Assembly: GCA_014825775.1 (NCBI GenBank) | Contig: MVAQ01000033.1 | Span: 1-64,000 of the forward strand | From: Krasilnikovozyma curviuscula | Taxonomy: Eukaryota > Basidiomycota > Tremellomycetes > Cystofilobasidiales > Mrakiaceae | Direction of reading: 5' to 3' | DNA length: 64,000 nucleotides | Shown: positions 22,871 through 35,216 of the stretch, piece after piece | Layout of the letters: each line of letters begins with the position of its first letter | Numbering within the stretch: the stretch's first letter is position 1 | Notes under the pieces: generated by a model | Seen by the model: the letters and a program-made list of their open reading frames with translations, nothing else | What the model was told of the DNA's origin: nothing | The model's database searches: none | Translations under genes and position numbers: made by a program

Positions 22871-25800
22871 CTACCAAGCAACGCGGGCCAAGAAACCTCC
22901 AGGATACTTTCTGACACAGTACTTCCTTGCTTCATCAATGAGGATCAAGCAGACCGCAAAGGCAAGGGGAATGAAAAAGTACTCGACTTCAATGCCTCGG
23001 GTCAAGAAGACGGTTTGACTGACGAGATAATGCTGTAAGATTGACAGAGCAGAGTGAAAGATCGAAAAAGGACCGACTCACATAGCGGGGACGTAAGAGA
23101 AGAAGAAAGCAAACGCGACGGCTATTATCATTGCTGGAATGGTGTAGTAGTTCTCACAGCCCTTCTTGAAGAGTGGTGGTTGTTGGAAGAGGGATAGCCT
23201 TCTCGTACGAGTTGCCAAGAGAGATCCCCATTGCATGACGACGAGAGTGAAGAAGCTGAGAAAAAGAATGAAGAGTGAAAATTGGTTCGACCCTGAGGAT
23301 GAAACAGATTCCAACTCACTAGACGGATTGCGCTCTGTTGATCTGCTCCGCCAGGTATTCAGAGTCGATCGATGATGGGTAGCCACCGTAGGCCAGAGCC
23401 AGGTCGCTAAACGGAATTCCTTTGCGTTGCAAGTGCCAGAATGCCATAGACATGGCGCAAAGCGACTCGAGAACACCAAGGAATCCATAAGCATGAAGGA
23501 GGAGCTAGTGTAATCATTCGCGAAATGATCAATATAGTGTATGTTGCAAAGGTATCAGGAAGGAAACGGTCTTAAAGCATCACTTACCTTAGCGTCAACC
23601 AAACGATCCTTTTTGATATTCCTTGGCTTTCTAGTCATAATACCGACTTCCGCTTTCTCAAAACACATAGAGATGGCTGGAGCAACATCAGTAATTACAC
23701 AACTTTAAGAGGACAGATTTACGTCATCAGTACAAATAATAGGCGACTAGAGAGTAGAGTGGAGTGGAACTTACATGAGAATCATTTGAAGAGAAGAGAG
23801 GGCTTGAGGAACACCGATCAACACGTTGAGAAGAACGGGCATCAATTCGGAGAAAGAACCAGCTGGTAAGAGATAGAGAATAGACTTCTTGAGGTTGTCG
23901 AATACCAATCGACCATGTTCAACAGCAGCCAGGATGGACGAGAAGCTTTCGAGTAGGACCAAATCCGCAGCTTCACAGGCAACAGCGGATGCACCAGAAC
24001 CAACAGCAATACCGATATCTGCATGTTTCAAAGCTGGACTGTCGTTCACACCATCACCGGTCATACCAACGACGTTAGAGCGTGCTTGGTAGTTCCTTAC
24101 AATCAACAGCTTCTGCTCTGGGGATGTTCGAGCAAAGACAACTTCCTCATACTGGCAGACCTGTTCCCATTGGCTCTCGTTCATTTTGACTACAAAGAAA
24201 ACCGTTTCATGTCAGTTGTGATGGACTGATAGAGACGATTGGTAGAGAGGTGGGCAGCAACTAGGAAGAAGAGATGGACCACTCACGCAAATCATTTCCA
24301 GTCAGAACGATAGCCTGCTTGTACTGATTCAAATTGTCCATATCGTATTGCACAATCTGGCTCATTTCCATATCTCTGTCCAAGTGAGCTAAGGTGTGTA
24401 TGGTTTCTGGGTTGGTGACAATTCCACAAGCATGTCCGATTGCGACAGCAGCTACAGCGAGAATGGAAATCAGTTTTCGACTCGCAGAGGGAAGAAAGGT
24501 CAAGATTGACTTACTAGTTGGGAAATCGCCTGTCACAATGAAAACACGGATGAAAGCACGGCGAAGAGCAGTGATCGTGGATGCAGTGTCGGGGCGAGGA
24601 GGATCCATGAGACCGACCATGCCAATAATCTCTAGGGCAGTGTTTACCTCGTTGTAGCGGTTGTTGTATTCGTCGGTCCCAAGAGTGAATCCGGCGAATG
24701 TGGAAGGACTTACAATCCTCCTGGCGAGGAGAAGAATTCTCTGGCCTTGTTTCGCGAGCGATTCTTGTATGGCGTTGAACTTGGCTAAGGCGTCAGGAGT
24801 GAGCGAGTGGATGCTTCCCTCAGCAGCAATGAAAGAGGAGCAACGCTGGTAAAGGACATCAGGAGCGCTTCATAACAAACTGGTTAGTTGAAGAATCATG
24901 GAGATCATAATGGAAGCACCTACCCCTTGGTGAGCAGAACTAAATCATCTGGGTGATACACATCGCTGTCAAGGAGAGCGGAAGCACCCTTTCCGCTCTC
25001 GACAGTGGGAGAAAGCAGAGTGGACATGAACTTGGACTTGGAGTTGAAGTTGAGCTATAAAGAGGAGCACTAGATGAACTAATGACGTTTCAAGCAAAAT
25101 TGCTACACCACTAACCTTGAAGACCTCGGTCCATCTTTTCTTTCCCTCGGCAGTAGAGGTGATACCTTCTGCGAACTTCAAGATTGCAGAGTCTGTAGCA
25201 TCACCATTAACCAGTCGAAGAGGGATAGCTTCATTGATGGTAGATGGGTCGAACCTGGCACTATTACACTGACCAGCAACGAATGCAAGTTGATCCAGAC
25301 GTTCCACAGAGAGCTTTCCATCGGCGATCAGTTGCTTCGCTTGGTGAGGCAAGTATGTCTCGAAACCAAGGACGATTGACGACACTACCATCTTGTTTTC
25401 GGTGAGCGTACCAGTCTTGTCACTGCATATGACACTAACGGCTCCCAGAGTCTCCACTGTAGAGAGAGATTTAGCAAGCACTTTCTTGTTAGCCAGGGCA
25501 GCGGCGACGACAGCGAGGGAGATGGTGACAGCCATGGGGAGACCTTCAGGAATGAAAGCAACGGCAACTGAAACTACATCGATGACCAAAACGGGAACGC
25601 TGATAAAGTCAGGGTAATCTCGCCTCTACACAACAGCAGCAACAAGGTTGGTGGTGAAGGACGCATCATTCGACATAGGGAACTACTGACAAGCCAAGCG
25701 CTCCAGAGGATCACAATGAGAAGAGCTGTGCAGAAAGCAAGTGAAGCTAGACCATGATTTAAATGAGTAAAATGACTGAGGAGTTGTGGAGGAATGAAAC

Positions 25801-27329
25801 CGACAGATGATCAAGACGAATCTGAAGATTTCCTTTTGCAGAGTTGTCATACCAGGTTTTGAAATACTGGAAGAATATTTGGTTAGAAAGGAAATCAATC
25901 AGAATTAGAAGATCATGCATGCAAGGATTGAACCCACGACGAAAGCCTCGCAATGGTTCCAAAAACAGTATTATCACCGGTTGAAATGACAACACCTAAA
26001 CCTGACCCAGACACACACATCGTTCCAGCAAGGCAAATGTTCTTGGTTTCCAGGTAATTGTCATCGGTTGCTGCAAGTTTCCCGGAGATAGCATCAGATT
26101 CACCAGTCAACACGGATCTGTCGAGCTTGAGATCAGAGCTGACTTCCAAGAGCCGAAGATCGGCTGGGATCTTGTTTCCGAGAGCAATGTAGACAAGGTC
26201 ACCAGAGACGAGGCTAAAAGAATCTACTGGTCAGTGAGTTGAAGGTATGTCAGGCAGGAGTAAAGAGATGACAACTCACTCAGGGGCCGGAACACGGACT
26301 TGTTTACCATCACGCAGAACTAGAACTTCAGCAGGCAACATATTGGTAATAGATGCCATGACTCGGGAGGTCGAGAAATCTGATAACGCAATTGCGTAAG
26401 CATTGAGACAAGACTGTTCAGTGAAAGGGTCTTACCCTGGTATCCGTTGAAGACACCTTGAATCACCACTACAGCCAAAAGAACGATAGCAAGGGCCAAA
26501 TTGGCGACTGATGGGTTTGGTTCACCCAAAGGCTTCCAGGCGATGAAACACAAGATGGAAGCAACAATCAACAGTGGAGCAAAGCCACCCAGGACGTAGC
26601 TAAGGCACCTACAAAGACGCGAAAATTACAGAAGAACAAAAGCTTAGAAGAATAAGCACAAGTTGGAGAAATGGCTGTAAACACTCACTTCTTAACCCAA
26701 TTTGAAGGAGGAGGACTGATAACGTTCTTCCCGTTCGAGGACAACCTTCGCTTGACCTGATCTGAGTCAAGTCCAGTAATAGGAGAGACAGAGAGTATTT
26801 GAAGAACATCGTCTATATGTTTCGTGTGCCAGTCAACTTTAGCAATCTCGAAGGCTTTAAAATCAAAAATAACTTGAGCAACGCGAGACAAGCGGCGAGG
26901 CAAAATAACAAACACGACTTACCTTTGTTAGCATTCTTCTTGTTTCTCTCCTGATCAGCCTTGTTCTTGGTTTCGTGTACCTCAATCGACAGAGTTCTGA
27001 AGGCAGTAACCACTCTTGGTCGGACGTCAGTTTCAGAGGTTCTTGACGCTATGCTGTAAGTTCTTCTCAGAGTTTGGTCGCTTCTGTCTAAATCGCTTGT
27101 GGAGATCTCTTTAGGTAGTTGAATTGTTCTAAACAAGAATAAACAGAGAAAAATGAGAGATGGTTAGTCCTTTGTGGAGGCCGGCGGTGGAAGAGTGAAG
27201 TAAGTCGGCACAACAAATTGCTCACCTCAACATCCTCTTGTGCTCCAGCTTGGTAGGTACTTTGGTGAGGATATCCATAGCAGAATCATCGTCCTGAGCC
27301 TCAAAATCTTTCTCTTTGTCGTAAGTCAT
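22871..27329 (-). CDS. P-type IIC cation ATPase (Na+,K+-ATPase alpha-like)
   Basis: ATP-driven cation pump of the P2C group (animal Na+,K+- and H+,K+-ATPase alpha; fungal members occur in basidiomycetes), at plasma or internal membranes. Seventeen exons give 1105 aa (27329-27226, 27128-26923, 26854-26689, 26608-26436, 26379-26280, 26213-25938, 25866-25805, 25725-25691, 25625-25116, 25054-24924, 24867-24515, 24451-24287, 24189-23775, 23702-23588, 23504-23320, 23255-23082, 23018-22871). Seen: cation_ATPase_N segment ending ISPPPSNWVKK, SVLTGESDA, M4 AFIPEGLPMAV, catalytic ICSDKTGTLT (Asp about 443), LTKGAPDVL, MGLMDPPRP-like GLMDPPRP, TGDGVNDSPALKHADIGIAVG, M6 ITDVAPAISMCFEKAE, and FFFSYVPAIQTVF. 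The N-terminal extension is ~100 residues, basic and Ser-rich. No beta-subunit gene is nearby. ENA (P2D) is excluded by M6. Confidence 0.92.
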
Positions 27330-27922
27330 CCCGACGCGTTTGTTGTGATGGGATGGATTCTGTGGCTGAAACTGCTGAAAAGGAAACGACAAGGAAGTGA
27401 ACTAGTCCAACAGGCTCCAACAGGAAGGCAAGTGGAAGCTGTTCGAAGGAGAGTTTTGCAGTCCTTTGATTACATTCTTTTATAGCTCTGAGAGAATTTG
27501 CTGTGCGTTTTGTTTTAGTTTATTGTAATTTGCAAGGCCAATATCGCTCAGAGGGCAAAAAAAAAGTCTCCATGCTCTGCACGGCTTACCTACCGCATGC
27601 TGGTGAGGTAATTTATCTGTAATGAGGAATATCCTAAAGAAAGCAGTTTCATCGTGGTTAACTCGTCAAATGGACGCTAAGCACTGGAAGGATGTGGGAC
27701 TTCAAACGACTCACGAGCGTGGGCGGCAGCGCAACAACCAAGGGCGACGATTTATCAAGGCTTTGAGAGAAATTGCCTTTCGGAAAGCAAAATATAATTG
27801 TGAAAACGATGAACATTGCATGACTGTAGCATTCTTCCAAGCAGGTTAAGGAAACCCGACTCTTCGACCTCAACGATCGGGGGGAGGGGCTTGGCTGCGC
27901 GCTCCGTGTCACTCATATGGCC
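27330..27922. other. intergenic region upstream of the P-type ATPase
   Basis: Between the ATPase start and the stop of the UBX gene, both on the minus strand. It likely holds the ATPase promoter. No gene is seen. Confidence 0.45.
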
Positions 27923-29948
27923 TCAGGAGCTAGCTCCCGACTGTCCATTCTCAGCGCCTTCATCATCCTCGTCATCTTCACTGTCATCATCAGCTTGATC
28001 CTCGCCGTCGCTTTTACCAATCTGTTCTATCCTCTCGACTATCAGCACCCCTCCGCCCTTCTTGAGTTCCTCACTCTCATCAACCGACTGACCAGAACTC
28101 GCGACGACCATTCTCGGGTAAGTCGTAACCAGCCTAAAGCTAAACTGGTGATTGTACAGGATATTCTTGGTGGAAGTCGGTGGATCAGTTGGGTCGTTGG
28201 CTGTCGGGAGATCAGATGGAATGGACAGGGTATCAGCCCAGAGGTAGAGGACTTCGAGCGGTGTATCTGATGGGAAGACTCTTCTGACTGGAATCCTACC
28301 CGGTGGAATTCGAAGGGTGATGATGGTGCCTTCACGAGGTTCAGCTGGTAGAAGATTCTTCCTCGCAAATCGAAGATACTCGAGTCGGACGCGTTCATGT
28401 TCTTCTTTGATGATGGATTGGGCTCGAAGAGCTTCAATCTCAGCTTGACGTGCTACTGCTGCCGTTTGAGCTGCTGTTTGAGCGTCACTCTGGGCTTTCC
28501 GCGTTGCAAGGATACGTGCCAAATCTTTCGCTGATGACTCCCTGAAGACAACAAACATAAATCAGGTCGAAACCAACAACAGTGCAGCTCAAGTGAAAAG
28601 AAATGATGAGAAATTCACTTACTGAAACGCACGATCCTGCTCTTCTCTCAGCCGCCTCTCCTCCTCTCTCAACCTCTTTTCTCTCCTAACTCTGTCCAAA
28701 ACCGCTGCCGTCCTTGGAACGATCGACTGCTCAATTGTCATCACAATTTCAGCAGCATCTACACTGACACCTTCCAACCTACTCAACACCGCTAGCTTAG
28801 CTTCAGATAGCGGCATCGTTGCACCACCGTTTTGACCCACTCGACTCGGCGGGGTGAGGAGCGAGATGAACGAGATCGATGGGTACGTCATTGGTGGTAA
28901 CAACCTGGCCACTTGTACCGTTTCTTTTTCTTTAATGTCTGCGGCCCATAAAATGACGTCGTGTCGCTTCAGAGATTCTTGTAGAGTCGGGTCTGGCAAG
29001 ACAGTCTTCTTCCAGTTTTCGTCGCCAAGGTGCTCGCTAGAGCAGATCATGACCATAAGAATCCTACCTTCTGACTTAGCCTTTTCAATAGCACTCTTGT
29101 ATGTTCCGATATAAAACTCAGGGAGCATCTGGGTAAGGCCAAGTTCCTCCATTGGTGTTGCAGATGGTAAAGACGATGGAGAGATCAAGCCCGTCATGTG
29201 TTCGAGTGCTTGAACGAATCCAAGCGATGGGTTTCTTGAGAAGGTTGGGGTTGATGAGGTTGGTGAGGAAGAGGTTGCGTCAGATCGGATCAAGTTGGGT
29301 CGAATGGCCGGAGGGAGCAGTTGAATGAACGACGCTGGCAACAATCTCGCTGCAGAAGGTAAAATGGGGAAGTTAGAAACACTTAAGAGCGAACAGCAAC
29401 AGTATTGTATCTCACCTATCCAAACAAACCCGCCGCCCAGTAACAAACCGAGAATCCGTATAGGGAAGTAGAGGATGTGCCACAGGGTGAAGCCGATTCC
29501 AACTCCAACTCTTGTCACACCTCTCACACCACGTGGAAATCTCATTCCAGCTGGACCAAGCCTTGTAGGACCGGAGTACGACGGCAGCGATTGGTTTGAA
29601 TCGTCAAGGGAGAATTGATGCGAGGCGGGTGCTGCTGGAGGTGGTGGTGACGGGGGAACCTCATAGGGATCAGACGATGACGACGCCATAGGTTGCTGGG
29701 GTGCTTGTTGGGCAGAGAATATCACTTCTAATGCGGCCTGTAGTGCAGCGATGATACCATAAGTTCAAGTTCTGGTCAGCAAGGCACCCGAGTGACGAAC
29801 GATGAGTTCAACATACCTGGATGTTCCAGCCAACGTCTCTAAGGACTTGGAGGTCTCGAGATCGATCCAACTCCGTTTCTGAGGATGTGATAGCTAGCAG
29901 GCTGTCTAATACATCCTGCTGAGCTGTTGAAAGGTCCTGGTACGACAT
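27923..29948 (-). CDS. UBA-UAS-UBX protein, FAF2/UBXD8-like ERAD factor
   Basis: p97/Cdc48 adaptor of the FAF2 (UBXD8) type, which sits in the ER or lipid-droplet membrane by a hairpin and recruits Cdc48 to ubiquitinated clients. Four exons (29948-29817, 29737-29416, 29349-28623, 28541-27923) give 599 aa. Order of parts: UBA-like N-terminus (SLLAITSSETELDRS ... LRDVGWNIQAALEVIF, residues ~15-60); Pro-rich linker; hydrophobic hairpin VGVGIGFTLWHILYFPIRIL with LLLGGGFVWI (~115-150); UAS thioredoxin-like domain (FYIGTYKSAIEKAKSEGRILMVMI); charged coiled coil rich in Arg/Glu (RREKRLREEERRLREEQ and ARQAEIEALRAQ); UBX domain (TIITLRIPPGRIPVRRVF ... TTYPRMVV, the YPR taking the place of FPR); and an acidic tail. 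The splice models are in frame throughout. Confidence 0.92.
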
Positions 29949-30238
29949 GGACCACGTCGCTCGAAGCGGTCACACAGAGACCAGAAGTGCTACAGAGGTT
30001 ACAACACTTGTGACTACCAAAAGATTTCAGCGATATCAATACAATTAATAGAAACGGCTGCAATGCTCACTGCTTTGAAAAAGGTTCTGCAGAAGCCTTG
30101 CTAGTTTGAGGTACCTCGCATTCGCACTGCTGACACCATTAGTCAACCAACTCGACTCTGAATATTATTTTCCAGTCTCAAGACAATATAATTGGTACTT
30201 TGGACTGGTTTCCCTTTGGACTTCTCGTTCTTGCATAA

Positions 30239-33200
30239 ATGGGAGGACAATGGTCAGCCGCAGCTGTTCATATTGCCCTGTCGCTGCCCAAGCTGACTTG
30301 AACTCTTCGAACCCGCAGTGAATCTCTGGGTCTCCATCAAGATCAAGAGGGTACCCTATCTCGACCTGGTATGTGACTCCAGCATTAAAAGTGTCAGCTT
30401 GGATTTCGATCTGAGCTTTTGAATTGTGTTCTAGGTCCTGGAAATCGCTCCAGCTCAAGGTCAGCAGAAAAGCCAACCCCTGTCCTATTCCATACTTTGC
30501 ACCAGCCTACTAGCTCAGCATTATCTCTCGGTAAGACTCTCTCTGATTTGTAGGTTGTCCAGCAAGGGATTGAGAAGATTTGCTGATTAGCGCTTTCTTA
30601 ACAGCTTCATCCTCACGATACGTCTTCGCAGGCTCCCAAACTTCTCAAATATATGTGTACGATGTAGACTCATTTGATTTAGTGAAAACTATAGAAGGTC
30701 ATGCTGGCTCTGTATTGGACCTGGACGTTTCAGAAGAGAGAAGTTGGTTGTTTTCGAGTGGTGGTCAGTCAATTCCTCGAATAGTAAAGAAACTCCCGGC
30801 TTGAACTAACGTTGTTTGTTGTGTTTGAAAGGTGATGGTACCGTCAGGGTGTGGTCCATCAGAGATAGCTTTGCCCCTCTGCTCACAGTCCTCCCCAGAG
30901 GCAGTTCTTCAGGGGACATTTTCTCTTTGAAATGGGTTGAAGAAACAAGTACACTCTACTTTGGAACACAATCTACTGAAATACAAGTTAGTTTGTTCAG
31001 CTCTCCTTCCGCCTTTCGCAGAATCCTAAATCTTTCTGTTTAAACCGCAGTGGATCAATCTCCCAGCGACAATCCCTGACGAATCCCTCATACGGTCTCC
31101 ACTTAAACCCATACCATCCAAGTTCTTTGACTCTGTGCCAATTACTCCTTCAATTTCTCCCTCTGTCAAACCAATCCCACTGCCACTCCAAACACTTCAT
31201 GTTCAAGAGACCTGTGTTAAATTCTCAGCCCACTACGGCTACATCCTCTCACTAGACTGGATCGGTGGTCCTGGAAAAGGCTGGTTAGTTTCCGGAGCAG
31301 GATCAGGCGACATCAAACTCTGGGAGCCTCATCCCACTGACGGCCTGAAGCTTCTGGCAACGTTCGACAATGAATCTTATGAGGCGGTCTTCTCTCTAGC
31401 AGTTTTATCAAATTCAACCTTCTGTGCCGGTATGCAGGACGGATCTATCAACGTGTTCGACCTCGAGACTTCTTCCCGCTTACGGACCCTTAAACATCAA
31501 TTCGACAACTCGGCAATCCTCAGCCTTACTGTGGTCAAACAGGAATTGTTCAGCTGCTCAGCGGATGGTAAAGTTGTCCGGTGGAACTCGTCCTTCGATG
31601 CGGTAGAATCCTGGTCCGCGACACAGGAAGGACCGATCTTGACGAGCATCTCTGTCACTTGTTCTGGTGGGACAAAGCTCGTCACTGGTGGATCTGATGT
31701 CAAGTTTTGGGCTCTTGCACCAGAGAGCAGAGTAGTCTCTCCGCATGGGACTGTTCCGCACCTCGAGGGGAGTCAGTATACATTCGACGGAGGTGAGTGG
31801 GTTCTGACACAATACTTTGATCTGACGCTGACGTTTTACTTTCCACTCTGCTAGACTGTCTTCTAGAATACCTCTCTAGATTCATCTCTTACCGAACAGT
31901 TTCTGATGGAAGACATCGTGAAGAGTTCGTATCAATACATTGATCGGGCCATCTTACACACTACTGAACTTCTGCTTGCTTGCGAACAGGTGTCGTCAAG
32001 GGGCAATCTTTCTCAAGAACACGCTCACCCAGATGGGAGCAAATTCAAGACTTCTAGTCGGCGCTGATGACCGAAACCCTCTCGTTCTTGGGGTCTTCAA
32101 AGGTAACGGCCCATCAACGAGGAAGCGACGAAGGATCTTGTTCTACGGACACTACGACGTTGTCGGTGTCAACAACGCAGCAAGTTCTTGGAAAACTTAT
32201 CCCTGGGAACTTGTGGGCGTCAATGGATATCTCTACGGCAGAGGTGTTTCTGGTAAGTGTTATCTACTATTCATCAGATAGACAACGCTGACTGCCGATA
32301 TGCCATGGTCAGACAACAAAGGTCCAATCTTGGCAGTTGCAACAGCTGCCTCAACACTCCTCTCAAGTCGTTCATTGGATATAGACCTAGTCATGATCAT
32401 CGAAGGAGAAGAAGAAGCTGGTTCAGCAGGATTCAAAAACGCCATGTTACAAAACAGAGACCTGATTGGAGATGTCGACTGTATCATCCTCAGCAACTCT
32501 TACTGGATCGGAGAAGACGTACCATGCCTGACGTATGGGCTGAGAGGTGTGGTGCACTTCTCTGTGGAGGTTAATAGTTCTCAGCCCGATCTCCACAGTG
32601 GTGTTGATGGTGGTGTCGCGCCCGAGCCGCTACTGGATATGGTTGCACTGCTATCTAAAGTGTCTCACAGAGGAAAAGTAATGATTCCTGGTTTCTGTAA
32701 GTTAGCCTTACTTTTCTTCCTTTTTTGCCTACTCTAACTTTTGTACCTGGTTGACAGACGACGACGTGCGTCAGATATCTGACGAGGAACAAAAGCTTTA
32801 CGAAAAGCTCGCTGACGCCACCGGTCAACCAGCATCAAGCTTGGCAGCTAGGTTTAATCTTCCTACCGTCTCAATATCGCATATCGACTCCGGGTCGGGC
32901 AGTGAGTCGGTTCTCTGATTCGCGCGTGACGTCTACTTTGGAACTCACGTTCCTTCTCCCACTCAGGCTCTACAATCATTCCTTCGAAATCAATTTCTTC
33001 TCTCAGTTTCCGAATAGTTCCAGATCAAGATGTGGACAAGATTGCAGACAGCATTAAGTCTTATCTTGAAACCGAGTACGCTGCTCTGCAAAGCTCAAAC
33101 TCTTTCCACGTACGTTTATTCGCCTCACTCAGTTTTATCTTCTACTGAAGTTGGTTTTCGCTTTTAGATATCTGTGCAACACCAAGCTGATTGGTGGTTG

Positions 33201-33534
33201 GGTGATCTTTCATCGCCTTACTATATCTCAATGGAGCGAGCGGTAAGGAATGTCTGGGGTATTGAGCCTTTGAGAATTAGAGAGGGTGGATCTATCCCAT
33301 CTATTCCGTTCCTCGAGAAGACACTAGGATGTCAGGCAATACACATTCCGATGGGGCAGAGCAGTGATAAGGGTGAGTGTTTATCTCAGCCCCGTCTGGT
33401 GCACTGGAGCTTACCATTTCGCTAATTGTCAAATCACAGGCCATCTGTCGAACGAACGTCTTCGGTTGACAAACCTCAGGAACGGAGTAAAGGTTTTTGA
33501 AGCCTTCTTTACCAGCTTCGGGACGACCATCTAG
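30239..33534 (+). CDS. DUG2: DUG2-like WD40-M20 peptidase of glutathione degradation
   Basis: Dug2-type subunit of the glutathione-degrading complex (Dug1-Dug2-Dug3): WD40 N-terminal half and M20A metallopeptidase C-terminal half. Thirteen exons give about 839 aa; from 30435 onward they are 30435-30530, 30605-30763, 30832-30986, 31051-31792, 31855-31924, 31990-32252, 32313-32696, 32758-32901, 32967-33109, 33168-33372 and 33440-33534. WD40 pieces: SRYVFAGSQTSQIYVYD, DGTVRVWS, GSGDIKLWEP, DGSINVFDLE and DGKVVRWN. M20 pieces: FYGHYDVVGV (His/Asp ligands), YLYGRGVSDNKGPI, EGEEEAGSAGF and GVDGGVAPEPLLD. The 5' end is uncertain: I chose ATG 30239 with exons 30239-30252 and 30319-30368; a longer first exon is also in frame. 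Divergent from the UBX gene and convergent, 130 bases away, with the phosphatase gene. Confidence 0.93.
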
Positions 33535-33664
33535 TCGTCCTTATGCCACTTGCATCAAACAATCATTCACATAGTCTAATACATCTTCTACTGTTATACT
33601 ATTAGAGTTTTTAGTGTCCTTGTGAAAATCTCATCTATCTATGAAACGAAAATAGCCCAAAAAT

Positions 33665-34853
33665 CTATGGAGACTCGTCAATCTCTAATTCCCACTCGCG
33701 CTTATCATCATTCCATTCAATTGACACCTTTGTTAAATCAGTCACACAGTAAGTTGGTTTGTATTTCATGACCTGTTCTCTATTTAGCGAAATGAAAGGT
33801 TCAGCTGGGAGTTTCAGTAGGTAATGCAGACTGCGATTGACAGACCTGGTGTGACTGGTGCAAACAGCTATTGTCTGAGCTCCAGAGGACAAACCGGCGA
33901 GAATACCAGAAGGAGCATCTTCAAACACTATGCAGTCCTCGATGGGGACACCGCACTTCTCAGCGGCAATAAGATACTGTTGCATATTTAAGGAAGTGCC
34001 GCTGTCAGTCGCCACTCGAATTTGGCGATGTGGGTCTGCAGTTCGGCAATAGACTCACAGGATCTGGGTTTGGTTTTCCTTTTGGTACCTGCTCAGCGGT
34101 GATGAACACTGGCGGGAAAGCAATGTTGGTGGTTGGAAGAGCTTCACCAGCGTCTGTTTCGAAAAAAACAGTCGAATAATCAGCAGTGGAAGATGCGGCG
34201 GAAGATCAAAGGTATGCTGACAGGCGTTCGTCGCTGAGGTAGCAATCGCCCATTTGTTGTGGTGAGCTTGGTGCTCAATCTGAATTTGACAACGGGGTGG
34301 AAAGCAAGTCCAGCCAGCAGAGACGTCAGCAGCGAGAATGCAGTCAATTAGCTTTTCATTGTGGTGAGGAACAGAATTTGGAATCATCACACACCTTGTC
34401 AAGCATATTTCTAACACCTGGAAGGACGATGAGGCCAGTTTCTCCTCTGGCGACTCTTTCCTTGGCGATTTTGGTAATCATGCTCTCGAACCTGAAAGCC
34501 TCAGTCTTGAGCTGTTCTGGGTCTGTATACCCACACCATTTCTTGAGACTGTCGACAGTTCGTACACCGTGCGACACTGAGGAAAGCAAAAACAAAATTA
34601 GCGAGGAAACGTGCGACTGGCAGTTAGATTGAGCTCACTGCGTAGAACTTCTTCAAGGTCGAGGTTGTGCTCTTTGGCAAAGATGGTCCATACAGCTTCC
34701 ACAGCAGGTGTCGAATCAATCAACGTCCCATCCATCTAAGCCAACAGAACCGAATGAGACAAAGACGAGGGAGTTCTCAACGCCTCGTTCATCCTGTCGA
34801 GAAAAACTCACGTCGAACAGGAAAGTCTTTGCTGTCGTCTTTGAAATAACCAT
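33665..34853 (-). CDS. glycerol-3-phosphatase-like HAD phosphatase (GPP1/RHR2 type)
   Basis: HAD-superfamily phosphatase most like yeast Gpp1/Gpp2 (DL-glycerol-3-phosphatase) and Dog1/2 (2-deoxyglucose-6-phosphatase). Six exons (34853-34812, 34735-34639, 34576-34395, 34279-34222, 34153-34059, 33976-33665) give 261 aa, the expected size. Motif I is TFLFD|MDGTLIDST, split by the first intron; then HGVRTVDSLKKWC; motif II is KWAIATSAT; motif III Lys is in EQVPKGKPNPDPYLIAAEKCGV; motif IV is CIVFEDAPSGILAGLSSGA. If it is a Gpp enzyme it makes glycerol for osmotic or anaerobic redox balance in the cytosol. The split between glycerol-3-P and 2-deoxyglucose-6-P specificity cannot be read from the sequence. 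Confidence 0.88.
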
Positions 34854-35216
34854 CTTGAAATGATGAGATGGATCACTGATAGGTTTGTTCTCAGTCTTGA
34901 ATCCTGAAAGAAAGCTATGGGTAGAGGCAGACAGGTCAGTCACCAACCTCGCGCGCAAGTTATTTCAGGCATCGCCGGTACTTTTACCGGCTAATTGATT
35001 CTGTCGTTTCTCCTTGAGGCTGTGTCTTTTCCAGTCTTGAAACCAGTCACTTTCAGTTCTTCAACATTATCAAACATTTTTTCTTATGACAACTCGATAC
35101 AAGTGACAAGGATAAAGACTCAGACTTCTCTCTTACCGTCAAAAGACAATTGTGGGTTTACAAGAGCATCGTATGGCATAGGGTGATTAACGAGAAAGTA
35201 CAAGGAGAGATCGGAT
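34854..35216. other. intergenic region upstream of the HAD phosphatase
   Basis: Between two minus-strand genes. It likely contains the phosphatase promoter and the RTA1 gene 3' UTR. A small perfect-looking dyad (GCCGGTACTTTTACCGGC, around 34974-34991) is visible and could form a hairpin of 7 base pairs. Confidence 0.45.

Noticed and set aside
23588..23702. Joining the ATPase exon at the AG nearer the Cys-Phe-Glu motif (23663)
   Set aside because: It shifts the frame and stops at once; the upstream AG at 23703 gives the conserved M6 sequence.
25921..25940. tRNA T-arm-like string (GGATTGAACCC)
   Set aside because: Sits at an ATPase exon-intron border; no matching A box, acceptor stem or cloverleaf could be built.
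30165..30476. Minus-strand open frame of 103 codons at the DUG2 5' end
   Set aside because: Antisense to the proposed first DUG2 exons; no upstream exon, splice sites or homology pattern.
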